Origin: Cordylochernes scorpioides
Lineage: Eukaryota > Arthropoda > Arachnida > Pseudoscorpiones > Chernetidae
Assembly: GCA_030710605.1 (NCBI GenBank)
Contig: CP092863.1
Span: 105,758,099-105,822,098 of the forward strand
Reading direction: 5' to 3'
Length of the DNA stretch: 64,000 nt
A program made the translations under genes and the position numbers. The first letter of the stretch is position 1. Every line of letters starts with the position of its first letter. Shown here one piece after another: positions 49,469-59,402 of this stretch. The notes under the pieces are model-generated. The model ran no database searches, was not told where the DNA came from, and saw only the letters and a list, made by a program, of their open reading frames with translations.

Positions 49469-50584
49469 ATGGAGGGTCAAAATGATGCCAAGGCGAATGG
49501 AAATGATTCTATTGATGAAAATGGGTCTGCAAAGCCCCAGTTAACTAAAGATGAACTAGCACTTTTTGATTGTCTCCATGAAAAGAAGTTTGAAAATGTG
49601 AAAATTCTTATTGGTAATCCACAACTCAATATAAATTGCGTCGATGCGAACGGGATGACACCCTTACAAATTGTTGCTTATAGTGGAAATTATGAATTGT
49701 GTAAGCTTTTCATCGACAGAAATGCAGATGTCAATGCAAATAGCCAGAACTCCGGCTATAGTGCTTTAATGTTCGCCGCCTTATCCGGAAAAACAGAAGT
49801 AGTTAGCCTACTTTTGCAACACGGTGCAGATACTCAAGTTAAAACTTCGGTTGGAAGAACTGCTTCACAATTGGCTGCATTCGTTGGTCATCACCACGTT
49901 GTTAGTGTGATTAACAATTTTATACCAAAAGATGCTTTATATTACTATACTAGGCCACACTGTAATGAAATTCAACCAAAACTAACCCGTGATATTGCAA
50001 ATCATCTTTACCCTATATTAATTACACCAAATTGTCATCCGGTTAAATTAGCCTTAACATTTAATGATAATATTATATTACTTAAAGAATATAAAAAGGT
50101 AATTGAAATTTTACAAACATTAGCAAAAGATCAAATAGGTTCAAATGAAATTTTTGCATTTAAATATCATCATATAGGATTTATTTTAAAAGTTTGTGCA
50201 GAATATCTTGAAAAAAATCCACATTCAACATTAAAAATATTAATAAAAAGTTGGCTACAAGGTAGAAAATTGGATGGATTTCCAGTGGTTCTAGAAAAAT
50301 TAGTTCGTCAATGCATTCAAGAATTTCCCATCTTAGATTGTACTTTAATTGTACAACTTGTAAGGACACTTGCTAGTGTAGAATTTGGTGATTCACCAAC
50401 TGCTATATATCTCGTTTGGCAAGCAATTTCTGGAAAAGCTGCCAATGCAGAAGATGATACATGTTTTACATGTGGAGAGATAGCAGAGAAGCAATGTTCA
50501 CAATGCAAATTATACAAATATTGTAGCCAAAACTGCCAGAAAATGCATTGGTTTACACATAAGAATTTTTGCAAAAGTGATTAA
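49469..50584 (+). CDS. ANKMY2: Ankyrin repeat and MYND domain protein 2 (ANKMY2), intronless
   Basis: ANKMY2 is a ciliary and Hedgehog-pathway protein which in vertebrates helps adenylyl cyclases reach the cilium. 371 residues. A variable N-terminus is followed by ankyrin repeats at about 28-150 (NGMTPLQIVAYSGN, YSALMFAALSGK, VGRTASQLAAFVGH), a helical middle (HPVKLALTFNDN, LKSW-type SWLQGRKLDGFP, VRTLASVEFGDSPTA), and a MYND zinc finger at 332-368. All eight metal ligands are in place: C332, C335, C343, C346, C352, C356, H364, C368. It stops three residues after the last Cys, whereas human ANKMY2 (441 residues) has a long acidic tail. No introns, ATG in acaaaATGg, codons AT-rich. Either an intron-poor native gene or an intact retrocopy. 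Confidence 0.93.
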   Translation: MEGQNDAKANGNDSIDENGSAKPQLTKDELALFDCLHEKKFENVKILIGNPQLNINCVDANGMTPLQIVAYSGNYELCKLFIDRNADVNANSQNSGYSALMFAALSGKTEVVSLLLQHGADTQVKTSVGRTASQLAAFVGHHHVVSVINNFIPKDALYYYTRPHCNEIQPKLTRDIANHLYPILITPNCHPVKLALTFNDNIILLKEYKKVIEILQTLAKDQIGSNEIFAFKYHHIGFILKVCAEYLEKNPHSTLKILIKSWLQGRKLDGFPVVLEKLVRQCIQEFPILDCTLIVQLVRTLASVEFGDSPTAIYLVWQAISGKAANAEDDTCFTCGEIAEKQCSQCKLYKYCSQNCQKMHWFTHKNFCKSD

Positions 50585-50639
50585 AAAAACACACTACCTC
50601 ACCTTTGTACCTGAAAAAAAAAAAATTATATATTAATTT

Positions 50640-50765
50640 TTTAAATTAAAAAGGCATATATTGGATCAAAAATCATTTATTTTACTTTACCAATATTTCA
50701 GTTGCAAGTAAAATAAATGTTTTTTTTTTGATCCAATATATTTTTAATTAAAGATTTATTTATGG
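50640..50765. repeat. Inverted repeat, repeat S type
   Basis: attaaaaaggcatatattgg, atcaaaaatcatttatttta are mirrored by taaaataaatgttttttttt and gatccaatatatttttaat. The centre has accaatatttcagttg. Confidence 0.5.
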
Positions 50766-51187
50766 ATTGCTCTATTTTCAAAATATATATTTTGACAAAG
50801 AAATAGGGTTAATGTTCAAGACAACAAGATAAAAATTCAAATAAGTATTTTATACAGGTTTTTTTTGTCAATAACACATTTTTACTCATAGAATCTTTCT
50901 AAATTATTTAATTTGGTTTGGCTACCTTGTCATTCATATAATTCATATTATACCTTATCATCATGATAAATTATATTTTTTTTTATAAAAAATTCTAAAA
51001 TATTATTTATATTCATTAAAAATATATTTTTTTACCAAAAGATTTATTTAAATAACATATATATTTGAAAAATAATTTACCAAAAATTATGATAATAATT
51101 ATTCAAACAAATCTTTTTAAACACATTATATCTGCCAATTCAAATTTTGATAATTTCTACTTAATTATCAAGTTAACAATTTTCCAT
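50766..51187. other. AT-rich sequence downstream of ANKMY2, nothing recognised
   Basis: No convincing polyadenylation site can be chosen from the many A/T runs. No shared repeat. Confidence 0.35.
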
Positions 51188-51188
51188 G

Positions 51189-51459
51189 TACAGTAGAACT
51201 ACCTCCCTGCAAAGGACAACACCTAATTGCAGAGCCAAAGTATCTTTTAGGGAGAGCTGTCCTCTTTCCATAGAGTTGCTAAATACAGTAGAACCTCCCT
51301 TTAGCGGACACCTCTCCACAAAGGACAGTTTTCATTTACAAAATTACCATTTTTATAATTTAGCAATTCTCCGGTAAGAGGACACCTCTCTCCCTAAAGG
51401 ACTCTTTGGCTCTGCAATTAGGTGTTATCCTTTACAGGGAGGTAGTTCTACTGTATTTA
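51189..51459. mobile_element. MITE-A half copy joined to an inverted full copy
   Basis: 51189-51285 is the 5' half (cagtagaactacctccctg to agttgctaaa). 51286-51459 is a full inverted copy (cagtagaacctccctttagc to gtagttctactgta). Confidence 0.7.
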
Positions 51460-51802
51460 CCTTTTTAATTAAAGATATATTTATGGATTGTTTTTTCATT
51501 TTCAAAATTTATTTATAAACCCCCCCCCCCAAAAAAAAACATATAATACAGATTGTTTTTTTTTTTGTTAGAATTTACTCAATCTGATGTTGTGTCTTCT
51601 TCAGTCATTTTATTCATTGCATTATGTCACAGTCGATCAATAGATATTGTCTTAATACCATCCTGAAAGCTTGAAAAGTACCCCTTATTATGACATTTAT
51701 CTATAAGCATACTTGATTTGATCAAGAGACCTTTTTGTTACTAATGTTCGACTTGATAGAAATTTGTAAAATACCCACGAATAGATATCTCACTTTAAAA
51801 AT

Positions 51803-51985
51803 ACAGTAGAACCTCTCTTTAGCGGACACCCCGCTAGCAGACATCTCTCTACAAAGGACAGTTTTCATTTGCAAAATTACCATTTTTACTATTTAGCAAC
51901 TCTCCGGTTAAAGGACACCTCTCCCTAAAGGACACTTTGGCTCTGCAACTAGGTGTTGTCCTTTACAGGGAGGTTCTACTGTATT
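51803..51985 (-). mobile_element. MITE-A, complete
   Basis: acagtagaacctctctttag, ctagcagacatctctctac and gggaggttctactgta. TA at both ends. Confidence 0.8.
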
Positions 51986-52309
51986 TATATATTTGTTAGA
52001 ACTGTATATTTATATATTATTTTTGCATGTCAATAACTTTTTTTTTTTACTCTGATAAAAGCAGCACACGAAATCTTGCACACTAGAAATGTAAAGAGAA
52101 TATGCAAATACAGAAAAATATTATAGTCCATTCATATATATGTGTGTTGTAACGTTGGTCATTGTATCGGCTGCACTGTTTGTTCTATGTTATAGCCCCC
52201 TAGTATCTAACAAGTAGGTTAGATGGGGAATACACTCATGAACAAAACTTAAGGTAGTTGTACCTTTAAGAATGTATATCAGGATTCAGACAATAACTCT
52301 GAAAGATAC

Positions 52310-52520
52310 ACTCACTGACTAAACTTAAGGTATTGTACCTTTTAGCATGTATATCGGAATTCAGGAATAACTCTGAAAGATATTACAGTGACCTTTATTA
52401 AAGACACACAAGATAACCAAGTGTGAACTAAATTGCCTCTGTCTCCTTCAAAAGGAGCCATCAAATCAAAGGAGTCAACCTGCAACATCAAAGACTTTAC
52501 ACTTCCTTAAGTTTAACCAT
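52310..52520 (-). repeat. Dispersed repeat R, copy 2, with partial duplicate
   Basis: Reverse match of 1399-1565. Its outer end (acttaaggta...ttgtacctttaa) is also present once more at 52.25-52.31 kb, giving a short direct duplication. Confidence 0.55.
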
Positions 52521-52726
52521 GAGTGGAGTGAATATCACTGTGCGCACGTACGTAAAGTATTCCTAAATGAGAAAATGTTTACATTCGCACCATCCATGTT
52601 GTCCAAAGTTATGTGTATTTTCATTAGCATGCTCACATTTTTCTCTATTAAGATTATAAACTTTTTTTTCTCATATTGAGTATCTTCTTTAAAAAAAAAA
52701 AAATTTAAATGCGAGCTTTCTCAAAT

Positions 52727-52965
52727 AGAACCTGTAGAACCTCCTCTCTTTAAAGGACAACACCTAGTTACACAGAGCAAAAGTGTCTTTTAGGAAGAGT
52801 TGTCCTTTTACTGGAGAGTTACTATATAAATAATAATGATAAGGTACAATTTGGATTATAGATTATAAACACAAGGTAATAAGACCAAATCCAAATAAAT
52901 AAATAGTGTGTGACGTTTCGGTAACAACGCTGTTACCGAAATGTCACACACTATTTATTTATTTG
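52727..52965 (+). mobile_element. MITE-A fragment followed by PLE-B terminus
   Basis: 52727-52826: aacctcctctctttaaagga to actggagagttac. 52838-52965: acaatttggattatagatta ... tgtgacgtttcggtaac | aacgctgttaccgaaatgtcac, a near-perfect short palindrome. Confidence 0.65.
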
Positions 52966-52997
52966 AAGTTAGGATCAGACATGACGTAGCTACGCAA

Positions 52998-53295
52998 TAA
53001 TATTTGAAATGAAGGCGATAAAAACATGGTGATTTTCTTTTAATGGTAAAAACAAGCTTTCAGGCAAGAATGCCCTTCTTCAGGTTACAACTTGGAAATA
53101 TTTTAAAACTATGGATATGAAAGATAGCCCAATACAGTAGGTAAATAGTTCAGCTGGGGGATTTTTATTTTATTTATTTATTTTTTTTTTCCCAAGTTGT
53201 AACCTGAAGAAGGGCATTCTTGCCTGAAAGCTTGTGTTTTTACCATTAAAAGAAAATATCACCACGTTTTTATCGCTTTCATTTCAACTATTTAT
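52998..53295. repeat. Family P palindrome (hammerhead-like core)
   Basis: ggtgattttcttttaatggt, aagctttcaggcaagaatgc and ccttcttcaggttacaactt are mirrored at 53190-53290. CTGAAGA at 53214, stem agggc / gcct, then GAAA. A T-run separates the arms. Confidence 0.65.
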
Positions 53296-53790
53296 TTATC
53301 TGAATTTGGTATTATTACCATGTGTTTATATAAATGGTACTTTTGGCAATGAAAACTGACCTAGGTGTTGTTCTTTACAGAGAAGGTTGTTCTACTGTAG
53401 AAGCCTGCTTTGTGTTAATTTCATTTTATTAATTTTTTTTTTGGGTCCTGATGAGATTGAATGATAGATTTATTGAAACATTGCGGAAATGAAGATTTTC
53501 ACCATTGAACTTAAAAAAAAAATTCCTTAGTGTTTGTTTTGAATAATACTTTTTAGATGTTTTTACCTTCTAATTTTTTTATAAATATAAATAAATGCAA
53601 AAGTGATTATTGTAATTTTTAAAAACATTTTCAACTTTAGATCTCCTTTTATAATTTTTTGTTTTAAATTTTAATTTATAGATTTTTTATTTATTTGTGA
53701 ATATAAATTATTGCTTAATAGCTATATGTGTAAAATATATATATTTTTGTCAAATAAATATATTTGAGTCAAAAGGCGATCCATTAATTA
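53296..53790. other. AT-rich sequence with a MITE-A scrap, otherwise nothing recognised
   Basis: 53335-53402 resembles the 3' end of MITE-A (aatgaaaactgacctagg, aaggttgttctactgtag). The rest is unassigned, as is 54000-54295. Confidence 0.35.
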
Positions 53791-53794
53791 AGAT

Positions 53795-53985
53795 TATATA
53801 AAAGGGCGTACCTGGATCTTAAAAGAAAAAAAAAATTTTTTTTTTCTCAAAATATTTCGAGAGATTGCTCCCTCTTCATCAATTTATTGCACAGTGATGA
53901 AGAGGGAGCAATCTCTCGAAATACTTTGAGAAAAAAATTATTATTATTATTATTTTTTTCTTTACAGATCCAGGTACGCCCTTTT
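53795..53985. repeat. Family Q palindrome (hammerhead-like core)
   Basis: agggcgtacctggatctt, ttctcaaaatatttcgagag and attgctccctcttcatcaa are mirrored immediately on the right. GTGATGA at 53894, then agaggg...ctct and CGAAAT. Confidence 0.65.
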
Positions 53986-54349
53986 ATATAAAATTAAATA
54001 TATATTTATTTTTTTCACACAGTAGAAATCCTTTGTAATAGTGTTAGCCTTTTATTATGAATGTTTTAGTGCTTTAATATTTTATTTAAAAAAAAAAATT
54101 GTACTCATTAAAAATGCCTATTTTATATTTCTCATACGTATATAAAATCTTTCTTAATACTATGTGTGGAAAAGAAAAATTAAAATTTTAATGTACTTAA
54201 ACTCACATTAGCCTGAAATATTTATTTTTCAATGAATAAATAAATAAATTAAAAAAACTTTTGACCATTTTTGTTGTTGGTTGATATACAGTCACACTAC
54301 ATACCCAGATAGTTGGAGATTTTAGTATGTTCCAGGAATCTGTTGTGTT

Positions 54350-54719
54350 GTGTGTTGTTGTTTCTTATCCCCTTGTGTAAAGATTACACAAATTCCATGA
54401 GTTCATGCTCCTCGAGCTGTTTTATGATGAGCAGCGGCCTCTCCCAAAGGTCCTGTTTAGTGCATCTAATGCAAGCCAAAATGTGTTCTGGAGCTGCAGG
54501 TGACAAGCTACATTTTGGGCAAGTGGGGTAGATTTTGTTATTATTTTCTATCTTCAATGGCTTGAGATGGCCTGTTCTAAATCTTGTTAGTGTTGTTTGA
54601 TGCTGTCTATTTCTGATGTTCAGAGCTCCTCCTGGGTTCACTCCACTGTACGTATGAGGAATCTGTTGTTGTTTCTTATCCCCTTGTGTAAAGATTACAG
54701 GAATTCTCTTTGAGTTCAT
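54350..54719 (-). mobile_element. LINE-2 3' end joined to a SINE-3 tail
   Basis: ORF2 end on the minus strand from about 54662: TLTRFRTGHLKPLKIENN, a C-x2-C...H...C knuckle (CPKCSLSPAAPEHILAC), then HELMEFV. The stop and tail are only a few bases apart (taatctttacacaagggg, ataagaaacaacaac). At 54664-54719 the frame continues into the tail of an adjoining SINE-3, which has the same 3' sequence; that part is not LINE protein. Confidence 0.75.
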
Positions 54720-55165
54720 GCTCCTCGAGCAATCTCATGGAATAGGGTGTAGGTGTGCAGCTTTCATTGATCATGGCACCATGATCCGGGCACACTTTGG
54801 TGAAAGTCTGACTTTACCTGTAGTTTGAGGCTGTTCCTAACATGGAAGCCTTTGCTGCCGACTCTAACATGAGTACAGACGCAGCTCCTCCCTGGAGTGG
54901 GACCCTTGCCGAGGTCTATCAATCGGGTCAGTTCACCTCAGGATTTTTAAAGAGGTCTTTCTCCTCTTCTAACAATGTTTCTGTTGATCCGCGACTGCTT
55001 ATTCATCAGAGTTATTCTGCTTGTTTCACAGCTGGCCTTCATATCTGAAGGTTGTTCCCCTATCCGTCACCTGGGGACGCGCCCTGTAACAGTCAGCTCT
55101 GCCGAGGGCTCCAGGAATCTGAGTTACATAAGAGAGACACTACAAAGGGCCAAAATACATTTATA
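54664..55165 (-). mobile_element. SINE-3, long copy
   Basis: Minus strand: ... gttaggaacagcctcaaact, tcagactttcaccaaagtg, ggatcatggtgccatgatca, catgagattgctcgaggagc, then the LINE-2-type tail. Similar copy at 58.92-59.17 kb. The 5' part (54860-55165) is GC-richer and of unknown origin. Confidence 0.55.
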
Positions 55166-55306
55166 ATTCGATTTAAAAAAATGATTCAGCAAAAGTAATT
55201 GGTTAATACTTAAGATGATGACAGAAAATGTCTTTTTTTAAAAATTGAATAATATTCTAGATTTCAATTTTTGTTTCTCTCTCTCATCTGATCTGAATAA
55301 AATCAA

Positions 55307-55468
55307 TGCTTCTTCTTCTTTCTTAACTCAATCCTATTTGGGGTTTCACACAAGATTGTAGAGCTTGTTGAAGGTGTCTGCTGGGAATGAGTAGAGCTCA
55401 TCAATGGATGAGTCAATACAATCAATAATTTGGTTTGGGGTTGCAGGCTGAGAATTGCACTTAGTACA
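55307..55468 (-). mobile_element. LINE-1 3' fragment
   Basis: cttcttctttcttaactcaa, gttgaaggtgtctgctggg, tcatcaatggatgagtcaat, ggtttggggttgcaggctg. It ends against MITE-A. Confidence 0.65.
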
Positions 55469-56163
55469 TACAGTAGAACCTCCCTTTAGCAGACACTCCG
55501 CTAAAGACACCTCTCCGCAAAGGACAGTTCATTTGCAAAATTACCATTTTTACAATTTAGCAACTCTCCAGTAAGAAGACACCTCTCCCTAAAGGATATT
55601 TTGGCTCTGTAATTAGATGTCCTTTACAGGGAGGTTCTACTTCTTCTTTCTTATCTCCACTCAATCATATTAGGGTATCAAGCTTTGACAACCATAATGA
55701 CTGGGTGAAGTAGAATGCATCTGCCTTTGTCATTAAGACTGGGAGCACTACTCAGTGGCAGGCCGACTTAGCTCCGGAAGAAATGGCCACCTCTGACATG
55801 AGGAACAGACGCCATGTGCAGCCGCTCCTAACATGGAGTACAAACATTGCTCATCCTGTATCCCTGGATTAGGAGCCCTTACAGGGTACTATCAGCAGGG
55901 CCAGCTGAGCCCAGGTTTTTTAGTGAGCCTGTTACTTCCCCCCCCTCCTCCTTTTTCATCCGGACTTGGGACCGGCAAACTGAGAATTGCACTTAATACA
56001 TACAGTAGAACTTCCTTTTAATGGACACCCTGCTAAAGACAACTCTCCACAAAGGACAGTTTTCATATGCAAAATTTAGCAACTCTTCGGTAAGAGGCCA
56101 ACTCTCCCTAAAGGATACTTTGGCTCTGCAATTAGATGTGCTTTACAGGGAGGTTCTACTGTA
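55449..56163. repeat. SINE-2 flanked by direct repeats of about 190 bp, each with a MITE-A
   Basis: ctgagaattgcacttagtac and atacagtagaacctcc...MITE-A (55449-55642) recurs as ctgagaattgcacttaatac and atacagtagaacttcc...MITE-A (55977-56163). Between them is one minus-strand SINE-2 (55640-55978). Two separate insertions into LINE-1 would not produce this; a local duplication around the SINE would. Confidence 0.7.
55640..55978 (-). mobile_element. SINE-2, full length
   Basis: Tail cttcttctttcttatctcca at the left. The 5' end (ggacttgggaccggc on this strand) is at the right. The only minus-strand SINE-2 among nine copies. Confidence 0.8.
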
Positions 56164-56232
56164 GTACAAAAATCTTGCAAACATTCTGAAATTGATATAT
56201 AAAAATATTCCTTTTATCCCAAAAACAATATA

Positions 56233-57504
56233 CAGTAAAACCCCGCTAATACGAACCCTGGATATAACGAACCTTCCCTTATAACGAACCCATGCCGATT
56301 CCCAATTCCATTCCATTAAAAATACCATCGTTATAACGAACTTTGCGATTTTTAGAATAACGAACTACCCCTATAACAAACCTATTTTTGGTCCCAAAAT
56401 AAAAAAAAATATTTAAAATACTATGCTTATAACGAACTTAGAATTGTTATTTTAAAAAAAATTAAAACAACAAAATTTTAAGCATGTTTCAGCTCGCGGA
56501 TCGCGATTTCAAAACAATAAATTTAGCGGCATTGTTTATTTTGATTTACACTTTATTTTTGCTGTATGTTGTATAATTTTTTACACATTATACTTTTTAT
56601 TAAATATAATATCTTTGCATCCATTAAATTTGAAATATTAAAAAATGCAAATGACTTCCAAAATGAAGAAAACAAAGGCATTTTAAAAACAAAAACGTTA
56701 TTTCTCTAAAAAAAAAAAAAGGCCATTTTCAGAACTTTTCAAAGTGAAACAACACAGGCAAAATGTTAAAAACATATTAAAATAAGAAAATATAACTTTT
56801 CTATTATAAAAGATAAAATATAAAGCTATTAAAAATAGTTACAAAGAGGAATCAACCTCAACTTTTGCCGCGATCGTACGTTTTAGGGCAAAAAAAAAAA
56901 AAGTTCAAATAAACGGTCCCGTGATGAAACAAAAATTATTGTTATGCCATTAACTAAGGTGATTTTAAAGTCAGCAATGTTTTGCATAAAAGGTTAAAAA
57001 ACGAAATCTATACCTAGAAGAATATGTGGAAACATGAAATGGAAGAAAAACACTAACTTTATTTGAATGGTACAATGCTTGAAGAGTGCTTTGAAGCAGC
57101 AAGGTATTAGAGTCATTTTTCCAATTAAACATTGTATTATATAATGTGATAAAGATGTTTTAAAATCATTTTATATCTTTGAATATATATTTAATAAAAC
57201 TTAGCCTAGGATTTGTCTTGATTTTTAAATTAGACATAGAGGTACATGTATGTTAATGATAAGAAGAACCTATCATCTAATGATTTCTATTGTTATTCAG
57301 TATTAATGTAAGGAAATTGGTCAATTAAGGGAATTAAAACAAAGTGACCACTATTAAGAGGAAGCCTCTTGCTGTGTGTATGGCTGTCCTTTAATTATAT
57401 AGTCAAAAATTTTTTTTGGAAAGTAAAAAAAATAGCCAAACCGTGGCTATAGTGAACCAAAAGCTCTGTCCCATTGGGGTTCACTATAGAGGGGTTTTAC
57501 TGTA
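56233..57504 (+). mobile_element. Pogo-type DNA transposon, decayed, about 1.27 kb
   Basis: Perfect 12-bp terminal repeats cagtaaaacccc / ggggttttactg, with TA outside on both sides. Subterminal strings ataacgaacc (left) and tatagtgaacc (right) repeat as in Tigger/pogo-like elements. The interior is A-rich and has no intact transposase; short Lys/Arg-rich frames around 56650-57000 could be a remnant. The short copy at 44969-45141 is a deletion derivative. Confidence 0.6.
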
Positions 57505-57851
57505 TAATCTTATTCAATAACTTCTAAAATACCTCTATATGTTTGTTTACCCATATAGTGTTACCACTGAGGCTAAACTTGGGGAAGAATTATTGTGTGA
57601 ATGATTAAGACAAACAAACAAACAAAGTTCATTTGCTTCACACAACATTTATTTAAATCTTACTAGACATTTTATAAACATAATGAAACACATTTCATGA
57701 AAAATATATATATCAAATATATAGACTTGATAATAAAATATAAATTTTATAAAACGTATATAAAAATATTACAAAAAAAATCAACATTGTATATAAAATA
57801 TATAAGAAGAGAGAGTATATATAGCCATAAGAAAAATATTACATTTAGAAA

Positions 57852-58834
57852 TACAGTAGAACCTCCCTTTAGCAGACACCTCTCCACAAAGGACAGTTTT
57901 CATTTGCAAAATTACCATTTTTACAATTTAGCAACTCTCCAGTAAGGGGACACCTCTCCACAAAGGACAGTTTTCATTTGCAAAATTACCATTTTTACAA
58001 TTTAGCAACTCTCCAGTAAGGGGACACCTCTCCACAAAGGACAGTTTTCATTTGCAAAATTACCATTTTACAATTTAGCGACTCTCCAGTAAGGGGACAC
58101 CTCTCCACAAAGGACAGTTTTCATTTGCAAAATTACCATTTTTACAATTTAGCAACTCTCCAGTAAGGGGACACCTTTCCACAAAGGACAGTTTTCATTT
58201 GTAAAATTACCATTTTTACAATTTAGCAACTCTCCAGTAAGGGGACACCTTTCCACAAAGGACAGTTTTCATTTGCAAAATTACCATTTTTACAATTTAG
58301 CAACTCTCCAGTAAGGGGACACCTCTCCACAAAGGACAGTTTTCATTTGCAAAATTACCATTTTTACAATTTAGAAACTCTCCAGTAAGGGGACACCTTT
58401 CTACAAAGGACAGTTTTCATTTGCAAAATTACCATTTTTACAATTTAGCAACTCTCCAGTAAGGGGACACCTTTCCACAAAGGACAGTTTTCATTTGCAA
58501 AATTACCATTTTTACAATTTAGCAACTCTCCAGTAAGGGAACACCTCTCCAAAAAGGAAAGTTTACATTTGCAAAATTACCATTTTTACAATTTAGCAAC
58601 TCTCCAGTAAGGGGACACCTCTCCACAAAGGACAGTTTTTATTTGCAAAATTACCATTTTTACAATTTAGCAACTCTCCAGTAAGGGGACACCTCTCCAC
58701 AAGGGACAGTTTTGATTTGAAAAATTGCCATTTTTACAATTTAGAAACTCTCCAGTAAGAGGACACCTCTCCCTAAAGGACACTTTAGCTCTGGAATTAG
58801 GTGTTGTCCTTCACAGGGAGGTTCTACTGTATAT
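57852..58834 (-). repeat. Tandem array of the MITE-A 3' half, twelve units of about 75 bp
   Basis: Opens with a normal MITE-A end (cagtagaacctccctttag) and closes with the other (gggaggttctactgta). In between, the segment ccacaaaggacagttttc, atttgcaaaattaccattt, ttacaatttagcaactctcc and agtaaggggacacctct is repeated 12 times with few differences. So one MITE-A has expanded internally. Confidence 0.95.
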
Positions 58835-58919
58835 ATTATAAAAAACACAAACATATATAAAATATTTAAAACTATAACATCATGCACTAATTCAACCAAC
58901 TATAATTCAGATATGTTTA

Positions 58920-59168
58920 AAAATCCTGAGTTCAACTGACCCGGTTCTCCAGGGATATGGAGGTACTGTGTCTGTACTCTGTTAGAGTTGGCAGCAAAGG
59001 CTTCCATGTTAGGAACGGCCTCAAATTACAGGCAAAGTCAGACTTTCACCAAAGTGTACCTGGATCATGGTGCCATGATCAACGAAAGCTACACCCCTAT
59101 ACCCCATTCCATGAGATCATGAACTCATGGAATTCCTGTAATCTTTACACAAGGGGATAAGAAACAAC
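58920..59168 (+). mobile_element. SINE-3
   Basis: tctccagggatatggaggta, ccatgttaggaacggcctc, ggatcatggtgccatgatca, gagatcatgaactcatgg, then the tail gtaatctttacacaagggg plus ataagaaacaaca, as in LINE-2. Confidence 0.65.
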
Positions 59169-59402
59169 ATAATTCAGAGATAGAATATTTGCTGTAATTT
59201 AAAACAATTTTTTACAGGAGGTTGGTGGAAGGATGGTCTAGACCATTGGTTTTTGACCGCTACGACCCGGGATTGAATCCTGAATTGGGTACTTTTTTCT
59301 GATATAAAAAAAAAAAATTCTCCAATGGCCCCCGATTCTTGCAAAAGTCCAACCCCACCAGCGAGTGTAAGTAACCAAATGGGGCTCTGGCATATTTTTA
59401 AG

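Noticed and set aside
54842..55048. Plus-strand ORF starting MEAFAADSNMSTDAAPP
   Set aside because: Lies antisense in the SINE-3 5' region; no homology recognised and the same segment recurs in repeats.
57852..58834. Possible CRISPR-like array (regular 75-bp spacing)
   Set aside because: Units are repeated in full without unique spacers and derive from MITE-A; the genome is eukaryotic.
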